A stretch of 64,000 nucleotides of DNA, taken from positions 4,285,501 through 4,349,500 of the forward strand of contig OY829544.1 of the NCBI GenBank assembly GCA_963691705.1, in the 5' to 3' direction. This document shows positions 42,452 to 52,331 of the stretch, piece by piece; position 1 is the first letter of the stretch, and the number at the start of each line of letters is the position of its first letter. The position numbers and the translations under genes were made by a program. The notes beneath the pieces were generated by a model. The model worked only from the letters and a program-made list of their open reading frames with translations, was not told where the DNA came from and ran no database searches. The DNA is from Viola odorata. Its lineage: Eukaryota > Streptophyta > Magnoliopsida > Malpighiales > Violaceae.

Positions 42452-44028
42452 ATGAAGAGGAGTCGATCAAGTGATGCAACGGAGTGCCAGGAACCCGAAC
42501 GGGATATCCAGAAGATCATGAAAGACATTGAGTTTTTAAGTTTGTATCTCTTCCTTTGCTCTTTTATAATTGGTATAGATGTATCTGATTAATCTGTTCA
42601 GCTGTGTTCTTTCTTTTTGCCACTCTGTCATTGGTGTATATACGTTTCCTGTCATTCGTTCACTCGCATCTTATTGCAATTTGGTAGTTTTTATGCCTCT
42701 TAAGTATAGAAGGTTTTAGTGTTTGTGGAATATACTTCTGTGCCTTTTTAATTTTTTGGTGGAGACAGTTGTTTAGGAAGTTGAAGAGGATAAAGTTTAG
42801 GGTCTTCATTAGTAGTGGATGAGAGAGGAGAGGCCTTTGATTTGGATGAAATATAAAAGCTAGAGCTGTCTTAGGTTCGTTTTTTGTGGCAGCATTCATG
42901 GTGATCATGCAGGATGTTGCTGTGATTAAGGACACAGGAAGGAGAGTAGTTTCTGTAGTTTGTCCCTTGATTTCTATAGGATGGTTGAGAGATTCATTTT
43001 TTCATTTTTGGTTTGGAAAGAGGTGAATTGTGTTTCAGTCTTGCGCTTTGCTGTTTCAAGATTCTCTGGATTGGGCTGTCAGTTAATAACTTTTTACAGG
43101 GATTTCTTGAGCAATCTGCTTTTGGTATTGTCTACTGTGGGGATGAACTGTTTGTAGTGTCATTTGGTACAGAGTTCAGGTCTCATCTCATCCCTTATCT
43201 GGCAGGGATTTCAGGGTTATTGCACACACTTAATAGTACAGTTACTTAGTCTATTTAAGCATAGTAAGTTAGTGGTGTAGTTGTCTATTGGCATGCTTCC
43301 GTGGTCTATATTGCCTTTTCCCCATGTAACTACCATTTCCCTCCATTGTTTCCCTCCTTCTAGTGAGTGGTTGCTATGTACTCATTATGACACTTGTACA
43401 TTCAGGTGCCTCACATATGTCATGGAAGGAGAGGAAGGAATTAGAGAACCGGAAGGTAGTCTCTCTTGGTTGAAAGGTAAGACTTCTGTGTGCACAAAAT
43501 GCATGACTACATGGTTGTCAGAACGAACTACTTTTATTTACAAATGATCTATGCTTGTCCTGAACACAGGCTACTAAGAAGCATACCTTTAAGTGTGGCG
43601 CGCCTGATAATGAAGAAACAAAAGGAAAGAGAAGAAAAAAGGCTTCAAATGGAAGCACAAGAGGTGATTGCGTCTCCATTTTCTCTTCAAATTGTAGTTC
43701 TGTTACTGCACAAAAGTTGTTTCTCTTACCCTAACTGTTCATCATTTAGTATATGATCCTTGCTCGATTCGGTGGGAAGCTTGGAGGTGGTAGAGCTAGA
43801 AAACCGACAGATAAGCGCAAACCTGAGGATAGAGTACTTAAGTCTACTGTGGGTGATTTCAGAAATGGTGTACTTGATGTGAAGAACATGTTTAAGAAAC
43901 CCGCCCCATCTAGAGATGATAACTCTGGCAGCAGCCGTATGATGAGTGAAGGGAAGAAGGGGAATAAAGGTGGAAAAAAGAACAATGGGAAGAAGCAAGG
44001 TGGTGGCGGTAGTAGGAAGCGCCACTGA
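42452..44028 (+). pseudogene. C1orf131/Faf1-like (DUF4602) ribosome-biogenesis gene, apparently broken
   Basis: The human and yeast relatives are small-subunit-processome factors. The pieces are 42452-42539 (MKRSRSSDATECQEPERD..), 43406-43476 (SHMSWKERKELENRKVVSLG), 43570-43663 (PLSVARLIMKKQKEREEKRL) and 43750-44028 (MILARFGGKLGGG, VGDFRNGVLDVK, Lys/Gly-rich tail). Exon 2 runs into TGA at 43471-43473, where relatives have Gly (GGK). After the join, the core ATKK is out of frame with PLSVAR, as if about 5 bases were missing near 43582. No GT/AG pairing I tried restores the frame: every AG near 43570-43581 needs a phase-2 donor, and none exists before the stop. A short product from the ATG at 43610 or an unseen microexon is possible. 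Confidence 0.6.
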
Positions 44029-45614
44029 TAACATGTTCTGTAATGCGGTTACTTTTTGACTTTCTGGTGAGGAAGATGAAACTTTCACTTATATGTACTT
44101 TGAGTATTCAAGATATCAAGAACTCGCAACGAAGTCCTTGCTTTGGATTTTGATTTTTGTATAACGTAGAGCATGTAATGAAATACAAAGGCTGACCTGA
44201 GTGCTGGGCGCCGGTTCGACGAATGTGTGGTTCTGTTTAGTGTTTCCCTTAAGAAGAGAATGATTAAATGAATGGCATTTTCCTTCCGGATGATTGTGGG
44301 AATTGATATTTGTGGCATCACTGAAATTTCCTATTTTTCAGTGTCCTGTAGAGAGCATATTTTTCAATGGTTAAAAAAATTATTTTTGATCATTATTTAA
44401 AACTATTTAAAACTATTTAAATTTTATTTTTGGTTGAAAGAAACATTTTTTAATTTCAGTCAAGAGCATATAGTTACATTATGATCCTGTTTTTACAAAC
44501 AGTAGACTCTAATCTATCGTCTTATATTATGAGTAGGTTACCTCCTTCTAAAAAAAACAAAAAACTCATCTATTCCGTTAGCTCAAAGCAGACGACGCCG
44601 TATCATACTGTAAGTAAATAGTACTAAATACTATTCCTAGTTTCCTTCTTCCAAGTTCCAAGTTCTAAAGAATCTAAACACTCGGGGCTACAAAGACGAC
44701 AAGGCGACCTCATTTTACTTCACTGCTACTTGCCAGAGACCAGACCTCAGATCAGAGGAGAAAATCAGTCACTTGAATCCAGAAAAAAATCAATGGATGA
44801 ACAAGAATTTCATCTAAACTTTTGAACTCAAGTCTTTCGGCACAAACAAGACTCGAACCAGTACAACAGGATCAAGAACGATGGGAATGAACGATGGGTA
44901 AAAGGCAAAGTTGTTCAATGTGAAAAAAGGATGGCAACTCAAAATCGGTGGGAGTATGAAGTAATAATAATACACAGACCAATTAATTGTTGCTTCCATC
45001 AGTATATGAATGTTCTCTGTTTTATTAAATTCCTGGCCAGGTGTGATAATTAACAAGCAAAAAATGTAATGCCACGTTAAGAATTGGTCATGAAATATGG
45101 CCATTAATTAGCAGCATTAAAGAAGGGAACTGACATGGATGACAGAGTCATTGAATTAATTTACAACCACCAAAAGTGAAGAACGCACCAAACAACAATA
45201 AATATGGCTTTGGTGCTTTCCATTGGTAATTATGCCACCAACTCCATTCATGACTTGCTGCAACAACATCATGACATCTACTATGCACATACATACACTG
45301 ATATACATGCATACACAAAAATTTTAAGAAGTTCAAAATTTTACTACAGGTTGCAACTGTAAAATGTAAATTAACTCTGTAAATCTAGACTATATCACTT
45401 CAGTACTCAACAACAACACCCTATATTGGGTAATACTAGTATAATCATGACTACAGATTAAGTCAAGCATTAACAAATTAATAATTATAACATTACTTCA
45501 CATTCAAAATGAGGAGGAAGAAGAAGAAAGGGACAAAATTTCATACTAATAACATTCCTGATAATATATATATATATATGGTATGATCTAGTAGTAGGTA
45601 GCCAATTAATTAAG
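44029..45614. other. Intergenic region between the DUF4602-like and CLE genes
   Basis: The left part is the 3' flank of the DUF4602-like gene. The right part is the 3' side of the CLE gene, with an AT microsatellite near 45563-45582. Around 44680-44815 the sequence looks like a gene leader ending at an ATG (MDEQEFHLNF then stop), but no continuation was found. Confidence 0.5.
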
Positions 45615-45905
45615 CTATCTATTGTGTAAAGGATTGGGACCTGTATAGATTCTCCTCTTCTCATCACCCAATTGCTGCTGCATTGCATGATCACCATCTT
45701 CATGAGATTTAGAAGTAGTAGAGGCTCCTCCAGTAGTTTTAAAGCTTCCATATCTGCTGCTGCTGCCTGCAGCAGCTGGTGATCTATTATCAGGAACAGA
45801 TGATGTTTGTAACAGCAGAAGAACCATCAAAACAATGATGGCTACACAAGCAAACTGCTGATCTTTCCTTAAACCCATATAATAATATTCTGATAGCCAG
45901 ACCAT
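45615..45905 (-). CDS. CLE-family signalling peptide precursor
   Basis: This is an intronless 96-codon gene. The N-terminus MVWLSEYYYMGLRKDQQ is followed by a hydrophobic stretch, FACVAIIVLMVLLLLQTSSV, which serves as signal peptide or anchor. A variable Ser/Gly/His-rich middle follows, and the protein ends in RRIYTGPNPLHNR. That end matches the 12-residue CLE motif (R-x-x-x-T-G-P-N-P-L-H-N), with the hydroxyproline positions conserved. CLE peptides are cut from such precursors, secreted, and bind LRR receptor kinases to control meristem or vascular development. The combination RRIYTGPNPLHN is closest in pattern to the CLE22/CLE16 kind, but I do not assign an orthologue. The ATG at 45905 directly precedes the hydrophobic leader. 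Confidence 0.9.
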   Translation of the reverse strand: MVWLSEYYYMGLRKDQQFACVAIIVLMVLLLLQTSSVPDNRSPAAAGSSSRYGSFKTTGGASTTSKSHEDGDHAMQQQLGDEKRRIYTGPNPLHNR

Positions 45906-46993
45906 GCACCGATAAAATTATTCTTACTGGCCCAAAACCCCAAGAAAGGAAAAGAGGAGAAAGAAAAAGGGTTTCTTTATACCCCTTCTTGGATCTTGCT
46001 CAAATGGCAGCTTCTGCAAGAAATCAAGAAGATCAAGAAAAGTGGTTGTGATGGTAGTATACTTATCAAGAAAAAGGAGTGATGAGGAGTTTGGATTTGG
46101 AGTGGAAGTGTAGAGGAAGAGAAGGGTTTTCTTTGGAGTTATGGTAGTATAACTTTTTATGGTGAAGAGACGGACAAGTTTACTTTGGAGTTTGAGCTTC
46201 TAAAACAGAGAATGGTCAATGAAGGGTGAGGGTCAAAATGCATGGGGCTTGGTGCCTGAATAGGGTTTGGTCAGAAACTCAGAACAAAGTAAAAGAGAAG
46301 AAACAAGGGATTGTTTTCCTTCTTTTTTCAGAACAAAGAAAAAAGAAAAATAGCTCGAATGTTCTTCAACTTTGGAAACCTCTCCATACGGTCCAGAAAG
46401 AGCTGTTTTTTGTGGGAGGATGAGGATTTTACCTGAAATATAACTCCCTTTGTTTGCTATGGTTATGGTGCTTTATATTGACAATATTATTATTTCACAT
46501 GAAATTTGACAAGTGAACAGAACAAGAGAAGAGAAAGATTATGAATATTGGGGTCAGGTGGTGATATTAATTCATGTCTGGATTTGCTCTGCAGCTCAGC
46601 TCAGCTGGGTTTTTTAGCATAGAAAAGAAAAAGGAAAAATGGGAGTGAGTGACTTTGGCACTCATGAAAGTGTTTGCTATAAGGTTTCTGGCAACTTTTA
46701 ATGTGGGTACTGGGTAGTGTGCATAGTAGAGCAGAAGCACTGCTCCTTCCCATTAATAATAATAATAACAAAAGGTTATTGGGATAATTACTTACTACTA
46801 GCGGTTATCATTGCCAATGATTTTATTATAAGTATTAATTAATCAAATGAGAGGGGATGAGAGGGGAAAAATGTGTATTACAAGATTAGTTTCTTATTTG
46901 AAATGAATAGAGAGGATATTCGAGAAGATAGATATCGATCACTAATAAAAAAAATCTTTGATTTGAAACACATATCGATTTCGTTAGCACATA

Positions 46994-47224
46994 TTCCTTC
47001 TGTTTTCAAATAACTGTCGTTGTTTTACGAATTTTTACTGTTCATAATATTTATCATTTTATTTTTTCCGAAATATATATTGTGCAAATGACAAAAAAAA
47101 ATTATGCATTAATCCAATTTAATGATGGTGTGGTAATTTGAGTAGAAATTAGGAATAAAAATGAAATAATATGGAATAATTTGCTACTATTCTAAAAGCG
47201 ACAGTTATTTAAGTACGGAGGGAG
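46994..47224. mobile_element. Stowaway-like MITE
   Basis: TA dinucleotides flank the element. The left end reads TTCCTTCTGTTTTCAAATAA, continuing CTGTCG. The right end reads CGACAGTTATTTAAGTACGG, continuing AGGGAG. These are long imperfect inverted repeats of the CTCCCTCCG type. Its interior is AT-rich and non-coding. Confidence 0.7.
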
Positions 47225-47669
47225 TAAGTTCTAATTATCTCTCTGCAAAACAATTCATTGTTAATTAACTTTCATAGTAAAATGGCCCACTTATGTACTT
47301 TCACTTATAAACTCAATTTTCTTTCCTCAAAATATAAATTAAAAAGAAAGAAAGGTTCCAAAATGGAAATTGCAAAGATTAATGTTGCACCATATGTATA
47401 CAAACACGGGCGGACCATTTTGATCTTCATCAAACCGTACGTTTCTAAATACAGAAGTTTCAGTTTTTAATTAATCAAGATCTGATCTAATCTAATCAAC
47501 ACCAAATGTGGTCAAACTGGTGGGAGCTGAGTAGTGACGGTGGGGACATGAAAATAGGTGGGGAGACAAAATCAAAATGTGGAGTCCTCCTCTTCATTTT
47601 TTCTTGCAAAAAAATGATGTTGCCTTCCTTCACTTTTACAATATTAATCACAAAAATAGTTAAATACTA

Positions 47670-47902
47670 CTCCCTCCGGATTTTATTAAACGATTTTTAC
47701 TATTTATGCACGCATGTTGAAGAGGTCGGATGACTCACTATTTGAGACAATTTTGCCCCGAATTTTTTCTCAGACGTATGTTAAGGATTAATGTACGTTC
47801 AAAAAAAAGTACGAATTTTTTGGGAGTCAAATAGTGAGTCATCCGGCCTCCTCGATATGCGTATCTACAGTACGGATGTCGTTTTTTATAATTCGGAGGG
47901 AG
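47670..47902. mobile_element. Stowaway-like MITE with perfect internal inverted repeat
   Basis: Ends CTCCCTCCG and CGGAGGGAG are perfect inverted repeats with TA duplications at 47668-47669 and 47903-47904. Inside, GATGACTCACTATTTGA (47729-47745) pairs exactly with TCAAATAGTGAGTCATC (47827-47843). A diverged relative is at about 55.69-55.91 kb. Confidence 0.82.
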
Positions 47903-48139
47903 TACTAATTAACTTCATGAAAGTCATGGTTATATATAGTTGATGGTAATGCACCGACTAAAGAAATGTGGCTTATAAAAAAGAGACGCAAATTCTTTAC
48001 ATATAAGTTGCAAAATCACTCGCCGTTTAGATTGGTCTAGTGGTGAGAATTTAGAGGATATAGTAAGAAATCATTATGTACTTACTGATAACTTATAAGA
48101 GAATCACAAGGGTATTCTAGTTTTTTGTCAGAGGTCTGA

Positions 48140-48725
48140 TCAGTCAGCATACGACCCTGAAGGCGAGGCGACCGCCTGGGTTGACAACTTGACATCAATA
48201 AATGTGGTTACCGATATCCGTGCAAAAGAACCGGTATCCCACAGGAAGACCGGTACCTAAGAAGGGTAACAGGTATAAACATAGTAATTTACCGGGGGTA
48301 TAGGATGGCATTATGGTAAATAACGCAAAGGTTATTATGACCGTCCTAGGCCATGCGTAACGGCTCTGGTGTAACCATTTCCATACGTTACACAACACTT
48401 AAAGGGGGTTTAAATCGCCAATAATGGCAGGAATTGATGAGCGGATATTAGTGGTCTATATTAAACCCTCTATAACGGTCAAGGGAGGAAAATCTATAAA
48501 TAGCCAGAGGAAAGAAAGGATAAAGGTATGCACGCGCACACATACTGATTTACAGAGCTCTTACTATAGACACATAGATACTAACTTGACCGTCGGAGAG
48601 TCTACGTCGGAGACTCCCTCCGACGCTTTGCAGGTCAAACACGGTCAAATCTCGAAGACACGTCATCGACAACAGTTTCCGAGGAGTCCTAGGAGTCCTA
48701 TTGTTTTACATATTATCACTTACCA
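48140..48725. mobile_element. LTR-like block (possible solo LTR fragment)
   Basis: This block differs in composition from its surroundings. It contains a TATAAATAG box (48496-48504) and, 95 bases further on, CTTGACCGTCGGAGAGTC followed by GGAGACTCCCTCCGACGC. That layout resembles the promoter and R/U5 part of many plant Ty3-type LTRs, which have a GCGTCGGAG motif. No second LTR, primer-binding site or polyprotein was seen, and exact ends are unknown. Confidence 0.4.
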
Positions 48726-51700
48726 TTTGCAACGAACTAACGAGGGGTGAAAATATATAAAAATTCAAAAGATTGAGAACATTTTGCCAGTTGTTTAGTC
48801 CGTACGACATGAGACAAGAATTCCAAAAAACTGGAGAAGTAATTAGTAAAAATGAGTGGTTGAATTCGAGAGTGGATGCCAACAGATCCATTAAACGTAA
48901 CTCCATCTTTTAATTAACTTTATAAAAAAAATCCAATAAATGTTGAGATGTAACGTGAAAAGATATGTAAATTGCAATAATTTCAGGACAGCTGACATTC
49001 TTTACATTTTTTTTGCATGTCATCTTTTCACCATCATTGCTTTCTCTCGAACACAATGAATAGCAATGTGTGGTTAGCCAGTCAAGGGCTGTGATTATTA
49101 AAGTTGTAGGGAAAAATCACGACGAGGATTAACATACACCATACTCTTAAGGCTTAACTAATTGGTTTAATTAGCCAGGACCAAATAATTAATCTATAGT
49201 TATTCACTCCTATTTGAAAGAATAATGTAAAAAGAATAATGTATGAAGAATAAAACTTTAGCCATTTTTAGTAGAAAAATACTAAATTTTTGGGGTACCT
49301 TAAACTCCGCCCATGCTTGTGTTGCTCGTAAATAGCCAGTTGATCATTTTCCTTTTAGGTCAGAGTCTAGGACAAATAATTAAGAATTAATAAACAAAAT
49401 TATTTATAGTACATGAAAAAATTGATCTCTTTTTCCGTACATTTTCTCTACTCCTTTTAGATAACAGATCGATTTAAACATCATTGGACTTCGTAAAAGA
49501 ATAACTCTTTGAGAATAATTTTCTCAATTTATGCAAAGAATAATGAAGTTGTTGAACAAGCACTAAATTCCAATAAACTAATTTATTTCATCCACCCGAG
49601 TCCAACCGGTTACACTGTAAGGATATATTTGTCACCCTCCATAGGAAGTTTGGAATTCGGTTTTCCGAATTTTTTGAAAAAAAATTTAATCCGAACTTTC
49701 ATTCTTTAGAAATCGAATTTTTTTGTCCGAAATTATTACGGAATGGAGGTTCGAAAAACCAAACTTCCAAACCTCCAAAATCAAGTGAATTCAACTCTAA
49801 ATTTCAGAGTCTGAAACATAAAGCTAAAAAAAATTACAGAACAGAACAACCCTAAATATAGGACATAGTCAAATACATGTTTGCTTCATCAATTTCAAAT
49901 ACATGTTAATCCAAAAAAATTATGAAGGGGTATCATAACAATACTCGTAGCAATTGCTAATTAATCTAATTATTTTGATGTCCTATTAGAAAATCCATAG
50001 TCATTTTATTAGATATGAGAACATCCAAGCAGGGAGTACATGGAAGTTCCAAGACAAATAGGAGCAGCAAAATAAACGAGGGAGACAACGAAGAGAGGAA
50101 GCAGTAGCACCAAAAAAACAAAAAATCCTGAAATAAGGTATTTACCTCCCCTAATTTTTTAAGGTTCAACATTGAAAACTTGAAGGTCTGGATTTGGAGG
50201 AGGTGGTGGTGGAGCCATGGAGGATCGGGCTATGGAAGTGGGTGGTGGAGAAAGAGCAGCGTCGCCGGCGAAAGTAAAAGGGAGAGAGTGAGAGGAGAAC
50301 GAGAGTGAAAGGAGAAGAAAGAAGTCGGTGGCTAAAAAAAAAACTTATATATTGGTAAGAAAATTTTGACCCACTTCTGTTCCATTCCGTAGTAAAATTC
50401 GGTTTCAAAATTTCCGAAACTGAATTTTGAAATTCCAATAAACACTCCTAACTGGTTGTATCTACGGTGTATGGGTGTTTGTATGTAGTCCATCTAGTCA
50501 AAAGAATGGCCTATGATTCATTATTAAAGTTGGACATTTTTGTGTTACTATATATGCCACACACAACTCCTACCCAAAATTGTCTACCAATTTCCTCTTT
50601 CCTATATCCCAACTCATTGATTTCATTCTCTGTTTTTTATTTACAATTCTATATTAAAAATAGGAGGGGGCATTTTATTTGTGTCTTCTTTAAAGCTTAA
50701 AATAACTTCTTCTTTTCTTATAAAGGATGGAGTATATATCAATTAGATGAGTAAATAGCAAGGTTGTCAACTCGGCCTAATTGGTTCGATCGGGGAACTC
50801 AGGAATCGGCCACCAACCCAAGTTTAAAAACCCTCATTTTTCAATTTTTTCTGAAAATTGATCGGACCATTAAATCGGTAAACATGGGATTCGAATCATG
50901 CTTAACTTGCTGGCCAATAAAACCTTAACTACTACACCAATACTATGTGTATGCTACTAATTTAGAACATATAAAATAAATATAAGATAATTTTTCACTT
51001 ATCTTTAAAATTTCTTATATTTTAAATAAATATTAAATTTTAAATACTAATTTATTAAAATTATAAATTAATCCGGTTTGAACTCAATTCAACCTATGAT
51101 TCCTTTCTCCTAATTGGATTTATGACTGGGTGGGATTATACGAAATTATCAAAATAAATAAGATTAGATTTAATTTAACCATGAGAAAATTAAGCAAAAA
51201 AATGCACCCACGCTAGGCCTTTATGAGAGTAAAAACAAGGTATGATATAAATGCGTCTTTGTGGAGGAATAGGAGTCCTTCTCCCTTTGCCCTTTTTGTT
51301 AACCTTTTTTCCCTTGGCCGGTCAAAGTCATGGCTCCTCTATCATCATTGGGATCTCAACCACTTCCACATGGAAACTTTATGGTTTCTAACTTTTAAGA
51401 TGTAATTAATTAGTAACAATAAAAAATTAGTGTGAGTGATTTGATACTCTCATGTAATTTTTCTATTTAAAAAAAAAAATTAAAATAATTTTTTTTTATG
51501 AATTAGAACGTGATTAATCATAAGCCTTACATTTAGAAATATTTGCTGTCCAAAAAAAAATTAATGTATTATGGTTTTATCCATGCACCTGAAAATTACT
51601 TTATTTTCTTTGATTATCCACCGCGGTGCCGAAAGGCAAAAGCGCTATCCAATTCTTCCACTGGGCTTTGGAAACGTGTGGGAGGGGGTCCGTTCTGTTA

Positions 51701-52331
51701 TGGGCTAAAAGCCTGCGGATGTCACATGGTGGTACGAGTAGTTAGGGCTTGAGGGTGGAGGTTTCTTTTGTTTATGTATTTAATAAGATTTTGAGCCCAA
51801 GAAAATTATGCTCAGGATGAGTAGAGATTGATTTTTCCTTTTTTATTTCCTGGAGTGTCCTTTTCGCTCCTCCTCCCGTACGGAAAGCTAATCGCGTTCT
51901 GAGTGTTATTAATTCTCCCAACATGATTTATATGAAAAAAATACTAAACAATTCTATTACATTCTGCTCTAGATTTTGCAGACCGCTCTTGGTAAAATCA
52001 AATCTTGAGTGGAAATCAAAATTATTTTGTTGCAAAAGATTTTAGGTCACACGAATAGTTTTAGAGAGGGAAGAGTATATAAATGGTACATTTTTATTTT
52101 CCATAGGAAGCTTTTTCTACAGAAAACAAACATCTAAATAAAATGTGTAGCTCATATAATAAATTTATAACTGATTTCTGACTCTTTTCTTTTATTCCTA
52201 TAAGTACATGTATACTTGGTAGTGTACATGTCAAGGGCATGGCATGCAAGAATCAATGGCACTATTTTCTTGCTTAATGGAGCATTTGTGTATAAAATTA
52301 CATGAGTAGCTGCAAGAACCAGCATCCCCAC
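48726..52331. other. Repeat-rich intergenic region
   Basis: AT-rich sequence with the second hAT-like element (49.64-50.45 kb). Near 50760-50890 is a repeat-like stretch with AACTCGGCCTAATTGGTTCG. No frame here shows a recognisable protein. The right end is the 3' flank of the HMG-CoA lyase gene. Confidence 0.5.
49642..50451. mobile_element. Non-autonomous hAT-like element (copy 2)
   Basis: It shares with the element at 13.9-14.8 kb the subterminal words AATTATTACGGAATGGAGG, TTCCGAA and TCCATTCCGT, and the same internal layout. An A/T-rich left half is followed by a purine-rich right half. The right end AATAAACACTCCTAA mirrors the left TAGGAAGTTTGGAATT imperfectly. On the minus strand the right half contains a leader and an ATG starting MAPPPPPPNPDLQVFN (ending near 50162). 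Target-site duplication was not found, so the copy looks older or truncated. Confidence 0.5.

Larger units (their letters stand above)
45906..48100. other. Intergenic region, CLE upstream side with MITEs
   Basis: The first 300 bases are the CLE leader and promoter side. A short AATAAT run (46755-46767) and two Stowaway-like elements (about 46.99-47.22 kb and 47.67-47.90 kb) follow. No other coding gene is seen. Confidence 0.55.

Noticed and set aside
44791..44826. Short plus-strand start MDEQEFHLNF after a leader-like stretch
   Set aside because: It stops after ten codons and no downstream exon continuing it was found, so it is not called as a gene.
48014..48060. tRNA-like box A (TTGGTCTAGTGGTGAGAATT)
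   Set aside because: There is no matching box B or foldable cloverleaf within tRNA length. At most it could be a SINE fragment.
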